From contig OV884056.1 in the NCBI GenBank assembly GCA_930367215.1, positions 232,677,127 to 232,741,126 on the forward strand: a stretch of 64,000 bases of DNA, written 5' to 3'. Of the stretch, positions 44,411 to 56,943 are shown one piece after another. A model generated the notes under the pieces. That model was given only the letters and a program-made list of their open reading frames with translations, was not told the origin of the DNA and ran no database searches. Source of the DNA: Pollenia angustigena. Its lineage: Eukaryota; Arthropoda; Insecta; Diptera; Polleniidae. Every line of letters starts with the position of its first letter. Within the stretch, counting starts at the first letter, position 1. The position numbers and the translations under genes were made by a program.

Positions 44411-45903
44411 AGTGTAAGTACTATTATAACTATTACTTCATTTGAACTTGGGTTGTGCTGTTATACGGACATCTGGTACATGTTTGTAACAGCTTTATTA
44501 GTGGACGTGATACCAACACCACTTGGGTCAGCTCAAGTTGTAGCACAAAGGGACTTACAGCCATAGAACCCAAGTGCCTTTGTGTTAGAACAAAGGAACA
44601 CAGGTAAATTATTAGTAGTGCACAGGTACACTAATGGGCATAGTTCCCAGGCGTAGTGGTGACTAACATACAAATACTCTTAAATTATCCCCAAAAATAA
44701 AAAAATACTCCCGATAAATCAAGGAGTCGTTGTTCTACGGGTAAACTGGCAAGACATGTTCGCGGATAAAATCGAGTTTCCTTTACCGATTTTTTGGGCA
44801 GTGTTATTTATGAAAATAAATGTAATTAGACGAAATTTTTAAGCAATAAAATATAATAGAAAAGAAAATATCAATGCCCACATCTTTTATTTCCTCTGGA
44901 ATCCACTGAGCAAAATCCTGGCAAAGTATGTCATACTTTATACCAACTTATCTTCAAAAACATCTCAATTTGTACGAAGATTATCAAGTCAGTGCAATCA
45001 GAAAAAAAGTAAAAAATCAAAGCTTTCCTTTGGTTTTGGTAAATTACATTGTTGCATTTTAAAGTATTAAAGGTAAATAAACGTCAGAGTAAATTAAAAA
45101 AATGCCAAAAAAAATTTTCTGTAAAAAATATTAAAAAAATAAAAATGAAAAATGGCTATGAAGAAAAAAGGGCTAGATCTTCCAGTTAGATAAAATCTAG
45201 CCATTTTTTATGGCTGAAATGAAAGATGCAGGATAAATCGCCAGAGTTATTATTGGCTACAATGGCCAATAAGTAATACAGTAATAATGTTTGTTTGTCA
45301 TGGAGTATTTATTAAATAAATTACCCATCACAAATAGCATATATGTATGTATATTCTACGAGCTTGATTAATTTTAAGTGAATTTAGCGTTGTCAGTCCG
45401 TCTGTGTGTGTTTGTCCGACTGTTAAAAACACGCTCGCTTCCAAAACACATAACAGAAAACAAAATTTTGACGTAAAAAAGTGCTCAATACACAGAAAGA
45501 AAATTCTCGTTCTAAATTTAAGCTTTTTAGCATACCTTTAATATGAGTCGTACTTAAAAATTTAATTACTTAAGTAAATAAAATAATAATATTTCTCTCT
45601 ATCTCCATGGGGTAAGTTTCGGATCTATTTCAAGTGGAACTCGGGATTAAACCAAAATAGAAATTCTTTTTGGGATTTACTTTAATTTAATTTTTACTCA
45701 AATCAATCCCATTTTCTGATTTTTTCAATAATCCTTGCTTGAGTTAAGTATTCTGTACTTGATTTAAAGAAAATCCATACTTACCGTGCTATTGACAGCG
45801 CTTTGACTTAATTGATAACTTTATAGGTACGGATGGATGGATTTATCTTTTCAGTGTAGTATATTTATCTAGTGTGCTGTCAGTCGAAGATAACACAAAG
45901 TTA
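44411..45903. other. No gene; AT-rich
   Basis: A small inverted repeat near 45165-45205 (GGCTAGAT ... ATCTAGCC) is the only structure. Short ORFs have no domain. Confidence 0.45.
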
Positions 45904-46013
45904 TAAAGGGTGGTTTAATTTTAAGAGCCGATGTTGAATGTGAACCTAAACGTCAAGTTTTTTTCTGTATTCCATTCGACATTTCTCAATTTCGGACTAA
46001 CTCAACTTGAACC

Positions 46014-47383
46014 ATGGGAAGATAAACAATCGAGGAACGCGTTAAAGTTATTAGGCTTATTATGAAAATGGGCGTTCCAATCAAAATGCATATCGTGCAA
46101 TTCGTGATTTTTCGTCCAAATGTGCGTACAATCGGAAAAATCGTGCAAAAATTTGGGCGAATCGGGTCTGTAAGAGATGTGAAAACACCATGCTCGTACT
46201 GCAAAAAATATTGCTGCTGTTCGCGAAAGTGTGCCTGAAGAGCCGTCCACCTCAACTCGTTTTCGTGCTTAACAATTGCACCTCTCATGCTCGTCGGTGA
46301 TGAAGATTATGCAATTAACTCAAGAACTAAAGCCTCTTGAGCATTCCAATCGTCGTCAATGGTCAGAATGGTGGCAAGAAATGGAAACAGGGAATGATCA
46401 ATTTTCGAAAATTTTGTCGAAAAACCAATGCACCCACAAAGAGTGACTGTGTGGTGCGGTTTATAGGCTAGCGGCATCATCGGGCCGTATTTTTCCATAA
46501 TAAGGCCGGTCAGGCAGTTACTGTGAATAGTGTTCGCTATCGTGAGATTTTAACGAACATTTTATGGCCCGAATTGGAAGATATGGATGTGGACGATATA
46601 TACCACAGAATACACAGAACTGTCACGAGACGGAAGATTTTGCGTTTTTTTTTTGTCTCTTTCAAAGAAAGCTGCCCTTTTGCATTTCTCTTTTCATCAT
46701 CTTCTATGCCGCAATACAATGAACACAAATTTATTTAGTTAAGATTTATTTACAAAACTGTTGTAAAAATTAACTTTTAAGTTCACAACAACACGAGTAA
46801 AAAATATTTAAGTAAGTAAATAACATTATAAAACAAAACAATATTACTAAATACATTTTTTTTGCACAAAAAACAACGTTTGTTGAACTAATGAATTTGT
46901 TTAACGTGGTTTGTGTTTTGTTATTTTTGTTTTGATCAAGCCATTTGTGTTGATTGTTGCGGCCTGTTTTTACACCTTGCCACTTCACTACCAAAAAAAG
47001 CTTTCTGTCTCTTTCTTCGAAAGCTGCCCTCGCAACTGATTTGGGCCTTTTTCACACGTCACTTTTTACAGTTCTGTGTATTCTGTGATATATACAATGA
47101 CTCTTTTGCGCAACACATTCAATGGCCGTGTTTTCTCACGTGGTGGCGATGTCAATTGGCCGCCAAGATCATGTGATTTAACAGCGTTGGACTTCTTTCT
47201 TTGGGGTTATTTGAAAGAAAGGGTGTACGTCGATAAGCCTGCAACAGTTTAAGAGGTAAAGGAAGAGGGAATTCGGCACATTTACTGCATATAACCTCAA
47301 TTATGCCTCAGTGTCATCGAAAATTTAGACCATCGGATGGAGGTATGCTGCTGAGGTCGCCAATATTTTGTTCCATACATAAT
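46014..47383 (+). pseudogene. DD41D transposase pseudogene with both first catalytic aspartates deleted
   Basis: Readable pieces, in various frames, match the intact protein: TIEERVKVI (N-terminal HTH), LKPLEHSNRRQWSEWWQEME, VEKPMHPQRVTVWCG, SVRYREILTNILWPELEDMD, NWPPRSCDLTALDFFLWGYL and HRMEVC. A deletion of about 100 bp removes the block with the first aspartate (FRDEAHFHLSG in the intact copy), and another deletion removes WFQQDGATCHTA with the second. Stops and frameshifts are frequent. The second deletion predates the MITE, because the MITE's target duplication spans the deletion joint. Confidence 0.8.
46604..47087. mobile_element. MITE, 484 bp, perfect 20-bp ends, 8-bp duplication
   Basis: CACAGAATACACAGAACTGT at 46604-46623 is exactly inverted at 47068-47087. 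ATATATAC flanks both sides (46596-46603, 47088-47095). Just inside, GTCTCTTTC..GAAAGCTGCCCT occurs near both ends in direct, not inverted, orientation. Non-coding. An 8-bp duplication fits hAT or P groups. Confidence 0.8.
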
Positions 47384-47435
47384 TGAACCATACCAATATT
47401 ATCATAATAAAAATAAATGACATTTTTAAGAGGAA

Positions 47436-48668
47436 GAATGGTCGTATTTCCCACACTACTTTTATGTATATATCGGGCCCCATTTACTAAATATTTTATT
47501 GGACGGAAATCAAAATTTCGTCGAGATATAAGTTGAATCTCAATATAAAGGATTACTCGGTGTTATTTTACAATGTACATATATAATAGTTTATGTGGAG
47601 GCAAAAAATAAGCAGAGTTATTACGGTATTATTTTTTACATATCGTTGGCTGAAATGCAAAACAACGTATCTAACAAAATATGCGAAATGGATTTTTCGA
47701 TTGATTATGATGCATATCAACATCATCCATGTTCTCTCCAATTTTTATCTCAGACCAAGAAAATTGGTCATTTTATAAACCAAAATCTAAAGTATTTTGT
47801 GCTTCAAACTAGTCACTAATTTACTACGCCATGTTGTGCAACCCTCAATACACTTAACATCTTGCGAATTCACTCGTGTACGTGTGCTGGACATAATATT
47901 CGCTGTCATATCTAAACCTTTTGATTTTTTATCCACGGTGTCACACATACAAACACATTTTCACTAATACTACTGTAGCGCTTGATGAGAAATGCTTGAC
48001 CGTTTAAAATCCCCATAAGAGTTTTTTGTTGAGATGTATTATTTTTTCCATCGAATAAAATTATTCAAATCATTTGAATTTTTCGAGTTATTCGACCAAT
48101 TCTAAATCCTTATTCGATTAATCGACCAACTGTAAAATTAAATAAATCGAATAATTCCTAACTCGAACAACACCTAAAGTCGAATAGTTGGATACCCTAG
48201 TATGCATATACATAAGTAATAGAAATAACATAAATATTCACCTTTATGGTGAAAGAAATCCTCCAAATTTGCTCCCTTCTCCCCTAAAATATATGGGGAA
48301 AGCAAAAAAAAAATCATGATTGTTTATAAAAGAATTTAGTAGTAACAAGTTAGAGCTTCTTGAAGAAAATAAAGGCAAAATGTTCAGAAAGTCTGAGTGT
48401 ATTGGCGGGAGGGGAGGGAAAAAAACAGCATTGGGTACATACTTTCCTGTACTTGAAACTTTTTTCATGTTTCTTAATTTGTTAATATTATTACCCGGAA
48501 GTTAAACGCGATTTTAAAACTTTTTTTACTCTTAATATTTTCTTTTTAATTTACTTTTTGCTTAGCAATATCAATATAATTTCTATAAAAAATAATATTA
48601 AATTAAAGATAATTTCAGATAGAAAAGTTTCATAATGTGAAACGTGATATTTTATATGAAAACCAAAT
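47436..48668. other. No gene; single hAT-like end at 48199
   Basis: GTCGAATAGTTGGATACCCTA (ending 48199), preceded by several TTCGA/TCGAAT motifs, resembles a hAT right terminus; no left partner was recognised. Nothing else. Confidence 0.4.
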
Positions 48669-48682
48669 GTGGGGGGGGGGGG

Positions 48683-49200
48683 GGTGGTTTAATACCATCT
48701 GAGATAAGGCCATCATGGCCTTTTTTTCATTTGAATGAAAGATAAAGCCATCATGGCCTTAACTCACATTAGCAACATTAGAAAATGGCTTTATCTCTCA
48801 TTTCAGTTCCGGAGACACTAAAGTTAAGTATTGAAATCTGGCTTCGCATACTAAAGTTTTCTGCGTACTTAGGGGTTATTTCTTCCAGTAGGACGCGGCA
48901 GGTGGCTTCGCTGAATAAAGTTTTCCTGCGTGCGTCAGAAGAATAAAAAAATGGTTTTCAATGATAACTAAGGATTTTCCCTTTTACAGAATGTTTTCAC
49001 CATGCATAACAATATTCTGAAAAAATATGGCTTAACCTCTCATTCGCGAAAAAAATATGGCTATATCTCTCATTTCGCAAGATTTTAAATATGACCTTAC
49101 CTCTCAATGATTGGGCAATAAGGCTATTATGGCTTTATCTCCCATTCAATTAAGCAATAAAGCCATCATGGCCTTATCTCACATGGTTTTAAAGCACCCC
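48683..49200. mobile_element. Foldback-like element FB2, about 518 bp, with GCCATNATGGC motif array
   Basis: The ends GGTGGTTTAATACCATCTGAG and the inverted ACATGGTTTTAAAGCACC are followed on both sides by motif units built on AAGGCCATCATGGCCTT and TGGCTTTATCTCTCATT (about eight units). The centre has two units starting GGCTTCGC (48840 and 48904) followed by ACTAAAGTTTTCTGC-type text, then AAGGATTTTCCC, which closely parallel the satellite unit of FB1. Long G and C runs abut the two ends. No certain target duplication; no coding. Confidence 0.65.
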
Positions 49201-49206
49201 GCCCCC

Positions 49207-50396
49207 CCAAATTTTTAATGAATCATTAAATTCGCTGCAATATTTACACAGATTTTGCAGTTCTGGGTCCCAACCTGTTGTATAAGCCGGGAGCGTTCTG
49301 TATTCATTTATTTCAATTGAATCTTAATAATTCATAGCAGGCATTGATTTTTTTTATTATTGAACTGTATAAACAATTTCACCATCATTTTTTAAACTTG
49401 TGTGCCAGTGTCCATGTTCTGTAAAGGCGACCGTACATAACATGTTTTTTTCATATGTAAAAACAATTAAAAATGCAAAGAATAATAATATTTTGTTTTT
49501 GTCACATTTTTTCATTGTTTAATTATTTTGCTTTAACATTTTTATAAAATATACGAATATTTTCAAAGCTCCTTTGCAAACACAAACATTAAAATCTCTA
49601 TTTACATAATTTGGTTTAGCCGACGGTTGTATTTTCGCCGCCATCGTTGAAAAATTTTAAACTTTAGTAAATTTTGGTCGCCGTCAACAATATGTGTAAC
49701 TGGCGTTCTCGACGTCTGCAATGTTACATGGGATTCGAGTGCAACGTTATGATAAATGTAACGTTACGACGTAATCTCTTTTGGTAGTCTTGGATATGAC
49801 CCTAGAGGGAAGCGAACTGACACCAAACTTGTTCCATGATAGGTCTTTGGTGGTAGAGACCGGTTCTAGTTTTAACACTTTGTATGACAAAGACATATTA
49901 CTTTTACATGGGGTTGTCATTGGACGGGATCAATTGACACCATTTGACCAGTTATACATTTATTCTCAATGAACGTGTTTAGTGCTTGTCATAACAATGT
50001 AGGATTTTTCCAATACATACAATGTAGTTTTATTTCAATAAAACGAGTTCAAGAACTAAATTTGAGAACCACATTTTCGAAAGTCTCAAAAAATGTGTCA
50101 GACCACCGGTGAAGACTAAACGGTTATTTATTAATTTTTCAACCTTTTTGCTCTTCATTTGTCAGTTAAATGATTGATTCTCCTTTCACTAGTCATGGGC
50201 TCTTTCTGCTTGTAATTGCTCTATTTTCACAAATCCCAGGTCCAGTCTGTTGAATCAATTGACACAAATTTCCCGCAGGAGAGTAACAGACACACTTTTT
50301 TCTCACTTTTCGAGAAACGATTGAATATTTTGATGCACATCTTTTCGATACGAGAAGTTCTTACTTAAGTTATAGAACATGGCTATTATTAAATAA
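49207..50396. other. No gene; unassigned
   Basis: The short plus-strand frame at 49781-49972 is open but shows no domain and no upstream continuation. No repeats recognised. Confidence 0.45.
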
Positions 50397-50398
50397 TA

Positions 50399-50840
50399 CC
50401 CAGTAAAAAAAATTTGGGTGTTTTGAAGCACTACAGAGAAAAAGCGCATACTCGAGCGCTTCAATTAGAGAGCTCTTATAAAGCAGTAAATGATAACGAA
50501 TAAAACATACAAAAGAGCTGCTATTTTAGTGCTGACAGCAAAGAGGGTTTGTAAGCGAAAAAAATATATATTATGGTTTACGAAAATAATTGAAAAAAGG
50601 CATTTAAACAAGTAAAAGCAAAACATTAATGAATATGTTTATATAGTTAGCCCTTAAAAAAGCACTCTAGGAGCGCTTTGTTTGCATGTTAAAAGAAGCG
50701 CTTATTGTCAGCAGAAAATAGTCCTCCAAACCGGGAACACCCCATACAAAAATCAGGCATCCTATCAGCAGGTTTGAAGCAATTTGAGGTATGCATTCAT
50801 ACAAAAAACCTGCTCCTTTTGTAGCACGTTTTTTACTGGG
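50399..50840. mobile_element. TA-flanked MITE, 442 bp
   Basis: The inverted ends CCCAGTAAAAAA / TTTTTTACTGGG are flanked by TA (50397-50398, 50841-50842). The interior has GAGCGCTT / AAGCGCTT-type motifs in several places. Non-coding; the minus-strand ORF 50667-50909 is a chance frame across its right end. Confidence 0.6.
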
Positions 50841-50842
50841 TA

Positions 50843-53800
50843 TATAATAATTATTAACATTAATTATTTCTATAGGTAAAATGTTGGAGATCCCATTGAT
50901 AAGATTCATCTAATAGCGCATGAATTTTAAAAATAAATAACACGTTTGTGTTCTGTCACCGTAGCATACTTTATACCTACGAAAGGGTAGGGTAGGCATT
51001 GAATGTTATACGAAAATATTGGCCATGAAGTCTTATTTGATATCTCAGAACACAAAACTATAACAAATCCGCCAAGATAAAGAGTCGATAAAATTTCGCC
51101 AATCGGCTAGGTACTGTACTGTACTGTAAATAGACCCCAAAAAAATAGACCCCTTAATTGCCACCTGAAATTTAAGTCCAATCAAACTAACTGCATACAA
51201 GATCCAAAATTATTTCCATATTTTTTTTTTTTCAAAGTCTCCCACTGTGTAAAGGGCACTCATGAACTTGGCTGTTTTCTGCTCTTTGTATTTAGTTTGG
51301 GGCTTTGGTGTTAAAAATTCAATTTAAAAATTCATGGCCAGTATTTTTGTTGAATATTTCATCCCCGCATTCCCTCTTCATAGGGGTTTTTTCCATTTGT
51401 TTGATTGTTTGTGGTTAATATTTTGCACAAAAATAAACATACCGTAAACCTCAGATGAAAAAAACACTTCATATACAGTTTCATATATCAAGAGAAGAAG
51501 AGTCACTGCAGCACTTATCCAATTAGATGAGCGATAAACACCTATAAAAGTGAACAGAAGCCGCGATGAAGAAAATTTTTGTCTGGCACTGGCAGGACAA
51601 AAAATAATATTAGGTTAAGATTAGATTAATTATTGTTAGTTCATATTTAATATATGAAGATTCAATAAATAAATAATGAAAAAAAAAAAAAAAAATATAT
51701 ATCAATATGGATAAAAGAAAAGAAGAAAACCAAAATTAAACGTTTAATCAAGTGAATTAAACGTTTAATTAATATTAAAAATTTGTTTACTGGTGCAAAT
51801 TAATGTTGTCAACTAAACGTTTAATACACTTGGTAAAATTTTTAATTCACTTGATTAAATTTTTATTAAAACTGATTTTATTTTTAATTAATGGTTTTAC
51901 TGGTGCAACATTTTTTTCTGCGAAGGTTTCATAAAAACAAACTTAATCTTGACTAAGCCCATTCCTTGTAATTTTCGACAGCAACAACACCGAATGAAGG
52001 TTTGTCTAGAACTTTGATAACATTCCGTTATTGCTATAGACATTTATTTTTTCTCTTTTGTTGCCACCTATTTTTTTTATGTAACTACGTGTTGGTGTGC
52101 ATGTGTGTTTTGTCGTGTGTATGTTAAAGAAATTAACATGATTTTATTGACTTGTTCAGGCACTTGAAAAAATAATTTCTTACATCAAACCATTTTCTTC
52201 ACTTAGTTTGAGTGTCAAACTGCCATTTGTTCAACAACATTCTTGTCTTAACAATCATTACAAATGCAGAAACACATACACATTAAAACATATCCATTCA
52301 AACTTACTCATACAGACAGTCATTTACACGTCCGCTTTTTCAACTTCCACACACAGACATTAACTGATTTGGGGCTTTCATTTAAATCTTAAAAGTGTTT
52401 CAACATTCAAGTGCTTCAGTCGTATAGCTAAAGAGCAGAAGGCGTTTTTCTATGGCTTTCGTTACTGCTACTTAGTTGTTGCTACCACTGCTGCTGTTGG
52501 CTGTTAATGATGTCTCTTATTGCCAACAACAATAGTAACACCATCATTAACAGCACAAAACCACAACAAAAAAGTAGCAAGTATATAACTCAGAATTAGA
52601 GGTTTTCTGCGGGATTGATGTCCCTAGATTATACGGAAAACTTGGAATTTGAATTCTGGCTCTTCCCGGTGTATAATTCGGAATACCCTCAAAGTTATTT
52701 TTTTTAATAAAAATAAATTCTGGCAAAAACCATAAGCACAACATTTTACTTATAAATAGCAAACCAAGAATTGTTTGGATAGTTTTTAACCCTGCGGGAT
52801 ATTTGTGTCAGTTGTTCTTAAAGCACTTATCCCGTGGCCAGTGAACAGAATATTCAAATAAAGTAGACTGAATTGTCATAGGTATATCACTGTACTGGTG
52901 TTAGTGTTTGAATTGTAGTAACTCCTGAGGAAAGAAAAGTTCCTACAAAAGTTCACTCGGGACAATATCTGCGACAGGCATTATTTTAACCGAAATTAAA
53001 TGTGTCCATTAAGTTTATTTCAGTGACCTGTTACAAGGTGTCAAAAAGGTCCCTACTAGGACATTGTGACAAGTTCTCTTCATATAAAACGTTAGAACTA
53101 GAATCGGTTCGTACCACTTAAGAGTTTTTACGTGGAAAGTTTGATGCTAGTTCTCTTTCCTCTATGTTCTATCCAGAAATAAAGTACAATTTGTTAATTT
53201 ACCCCCAGATGTTCGAATTATTGGTTCAGACTTCTCCTTGAATCCAAATCAATTTGTGGCAACTCAAAGTATTCGAAAAATTTATTTTTTCAAATTAATT
53301 GCGCCCCGTACTCGTGCAGTTGTCTAACATTCATCAAAGAATTTTCTTAATTTTTAAATTAAAATTTATCATTTAAATTACTTAATTTATTTTGCAAAAT
53401 CAATTACATTTAAAACATTTTAATTGTTTTGGGGTTTTTTGAATTACCAATTGGAATAAAATTTGTAAAAATTTTTGAGCAATACGATTTAGCAAAAATT
53501 AAAGAAAAGTGTAAATTATTTAAAGTTTGAGTTAAGAATGCAATATAAATTACAAATACTCTTAAAATCCTTAACATTTTTTTTATTGGGATCCCGGGAA
53601 TTCAAAATGTTTTCCGCTTTCTCGGGATGTAAAATAGTCCGAGAAATAACCCTACAAAAAGAACCGATTTATTTAAATGTTATTTTTTCATCCTTTTTTT
53701 ACTGTTGTTTAGTTAAGCTGCGGTGTGTGAGTTTTAATGAAAGAGGGAGATAGAGAGACAGATATAACGGCAAAGAAATGTGCTTAGAAGTGCACATAAT

Positions 53801-53936
53801 TTTCACCTTTTGTTATTTATTGTATTCAAGCAATTAAGGTTGCCATACTGTTGTTTTTAAAAGGAGTATTCAAAAAAAAAATTCATTATATTTTCGTATA
53901 AATTTTTTGGTTTTTTACCTGCAAATTTTGACCGAT
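50843..53936. other. No gene; minor motif repeats at 51725-51905
   Basis: TTTAATCAAGTGAATTAAA-like inverted motifs and two ACTGGTGCAA strings occur in 51725-51905 and may be an old MITE. The rest of the 3 kb is AT-rich with no protein, RNA gene or boundary I can support. Confidence 0.4.
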
Positions 53937-53938
53937 GG

Positions 53939-54154
53939 GCAGCTGTATTCTCTAGTTCGCAACAGCTAAATCTCTATCGGTTAAAATCTATAAAGTTCAT
54001 TAAGCGATTTTTGGCTACGTATGCAATTCTGTAACGGCATTACTAAATTTGGCAATTTAATGTCATCGTTAAATTGTTAAAATTTTCTATCCTCTTACGG
54101 CATTTTAGCGATCGAGATTTAGCTTTAGCTAAGCGAATTACAGAATACGGCTGC
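53939..54154. mobile_element. MITE-like inverted repeat, 216 bp
   Basis: The ends GCAGCTGTATTCTCTAGTTC and the inverted GAATTACAGAATACGGCTGC continue with GCTAAATCTC..ATCG on both sides. Arms are diverged; the target duplication is unclear. Confidence 0.6.
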
Positions 54155-56941
54155 AGGTCGGTTGGATTTTAATTTACATAATTTTTGTGTACCATTTTAA
54201 TGAATTTAATGTTAATCGGTTTCTTAAGAGTGGCGGCCCTCTAATATCCACCATAAAAAGAAACGCCTGCATACCTGATTCTACTTCAAGGAAAAAAAAA
54301 ATAAGGCCTAAAGTCGTGAAGTTTTAGACACCAAGAACTTCTGATATAATGCTTCTAAGTTATACCTGCCACTGAGACTTTGAGGCCAAAAACTGCTTTG
54401 GCTGGATTAACTCGGTCTAAGAACATAATTTTCGTGTCTCTATTTAATTAAAGCGGAAACCATAAGTACACGCAAACAAGAAACATGGTTGTGGTAAACA
54501 TTTTCTAAGAGTAACATATTATTATAAGATTCATGATTATAGTCACCATATTGCGTTTATTCCATATTATGACCAAATATATTCGTAATATTACATCATA
54601 ATATTTTTCACTTAATCATATTCTTATCATGTTAATCATAATTAATTTAGAAGTAATCATATTATGATACAGCATTACTTTCACAATAATAAAAAAAATT
54701 TAAATAAACAATTTCTTAATGTTTTTAAATTCTTTAAACTGGGTTTTAAATGGTTTTTTTTTTTTAATTGTTTAACCACATTTCGTATTTTCTTTCTTTA
54801 GTCCTATTTTCACCCATACATGATCTAGAAACTAAATCCGCTATCATATTAGAGTTACTACAAAATTGTATTTATATATATTCCAGAGCACCGTGTAAAA
54901 TGCATCTAATTTGCACAAATCTGAAATATTAACATACAAAGATGATATACTTGGCAAAAGATAAAATTTGATACCCATATTGCCCTATTTAAAACGAAGG
55001 GTTACCACCCCATTGCATTTTTGTCAAAACGCGAACTACCACGAATTTCAAAAAAAAAAACCGGAAACACGTATTTAATTAAATCGACTAAAGATTAAAA
55101 TATGTTAATTTGGCACTTTTATTACAAGCAACCCCGAACAAAAAATTCAAAAACCGTTTTTACAGAAAATCCTTAAAAAAGGACATGGATGATCGTCCTT
55201 GGACAAATTTATATACAGTTGGACGCGCCTTAAAAAACCTTCCTTACGATACCCAACTTGTATATGTTGGTAAGGGAACAGATTCTTAAAGTAACAAAAC
55301 ATTCAAAAATATACCCTTTTTCAAATTGGTCCAGCTCACGAGAGGTCAACCCTGGAGCCGAAATATTTAAAATGTCACCTTAAAAAAGTCCAAGGTTCAT
55401 TTTTAGGAGGGTACATCGACCACTTTTTTTGGTGAATCGCTCTTATGCATATATATTGTGCCAATAAACACTGTAGTTGCCGTAACCATGCCCAACCATA
55501 TTTTTTATCTGCGTGCACACCATAATCGTAAAGAGGGTATTATGCGTTAGTGCTGAGCTTTGTAAGTCCTTAAAATATTGGTCCTAAACCCACCTGTAAG
55601 TTAACGGGTTGACTCAGAATCACTTTCTGGGTGGAATTAACGATGTTCGTCCGGCGGCTGGCTATCTGTCCATGTAAACCTTGTGCACAAAGTACAGGTA
55701 CATACGTCCTTATTAGCACCGAGTTAATTTTTAATAAAATATGGGCCAATTATCCTTCCGGAAGACGCACCTGCTCTTGGATTCACCTTTGCCAAAATTA
55801 TTATTCTTTGTTTTCATTCATTGTTGTTCATTGTTGAGGTTGTGAGTGCAATCTGCGCTTTAAAATGGCGATGATACGTACGCCGCGTCAACGCAACGGG
55901 TTGTTAGTTTGAAAAATAAACATCAATCGTATCCCAATGTTTGATTGTGTAGTTATTCACACCCAGAGAAACAACATGTTTTTTGACAACCTTTCGTCAT
56001 CTGAACTATTAGCGTTCAAATATGCTCCATCTTGCGAGGTTGAAAGAGTGTTTTCCATTTTTTGAACTGTCTTATGCGATAACAGGAGATATTTTTGACA
56101 ATTTGAAGAAACATGCTGTTGTGCTATACAATCAAAACTTAGTAAAATATGTACTTAAATATTTCTTAATAAACAACATGTTAATTTTTGCGATTTTTCG
56201 TGCCATTTTTTATACTTTTTTTAAACTTGCCCTGTTAATAATACATTTTTCGTGGAAATTTAATATATCAGAAAGATATAAAATTCCACCTGATGGTTTC
56301 TTTCTAGGACAATACAAGTTAACATTTTTACTACTGCCCTTCGGAGCTTGTAAAATCACATCGGAACTTAATTTTAGGAAGGAGGGTTAAAGGTACCGGA
56401 ATCCGTTATCAGAAACATTCCTAATTACACTTGAGGTAGTTCATAAAACGTGTCTTAGAACTGTAACGTTAATATAGATTTTACATACATAAGTAACGCA
56501 TTCAGTGGGATTTGATTTAAATGTTCTTGCATTACATTCATACCCTTTCCCACTTACGTATATTTTATTTATAAACATTAAACACATCTCATCAATCAAG
56601 AATTTTGTAACGAAAATGCCACAAAACACAATTAGAAGATGAGTAAATTTGCGGTACCTTGTCCCTGACTAATTTAATTAAAGATTTAACACAATAACAA
56701 AAGTCACATGCATTAATTAAATTACTTTTGTGTATCTATAAATGAATGGCAACTGTAACTAAGAATTTTAATGCGATGAGTTGATTACATTCATTATGAA
56801 AATCAATGTATTAATGAAATTGTTCACTGCCAAAGTGGCGACTTAATGCACATTCATATGATTGATGATGGTTTTAAGAAAAACGCATTATTTTAAATTT
56901 TTATTAATGAAAATTAGACAAAACAGATAAGAGTACACCAA
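54155..56941. other. No gene; unassigned
   Basis: The longest frame, 56022-56390, is F/L-rich and low-complexity with no domain. A stretch near 55180-55440 with GGACATGGATGATCGTCC and AGGAGGGTACATCGACC reads like a mobile-element untranslated region but no family is recognised. Confidence 0.4.
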
Positions 56942-56943
56942 TA

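Larger units (their letters stand above)
45906..47435 (+). mobile_element. Degenerate rosa-like DD41D element, right end lost, carrying a nested MITE
   Basis: The left terminus AAGGGTGGTTTAATTTTAAG is preceded by TA and matches the intact copy at 59026-60329 (inverted). The transposase remnant follows in the same order, but the right terminal repeat cannot be found: similarity fades around 47435. A 484-bp MITE sits at 46604-47087. Confidence 0.8.

Noticed and set aside
49781..49972. 63-codon open frame with fairly balanced composition
   Set aside because: No recognisable family, no splice-linked neighbours and no length support.
56022..56390. 122-codon ORF with membrane-like F/L/I-rich segments
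   Set aside because: Hydrophobicity follows from T-rich DNA; no conserved motif, start context or neighbouring exon.
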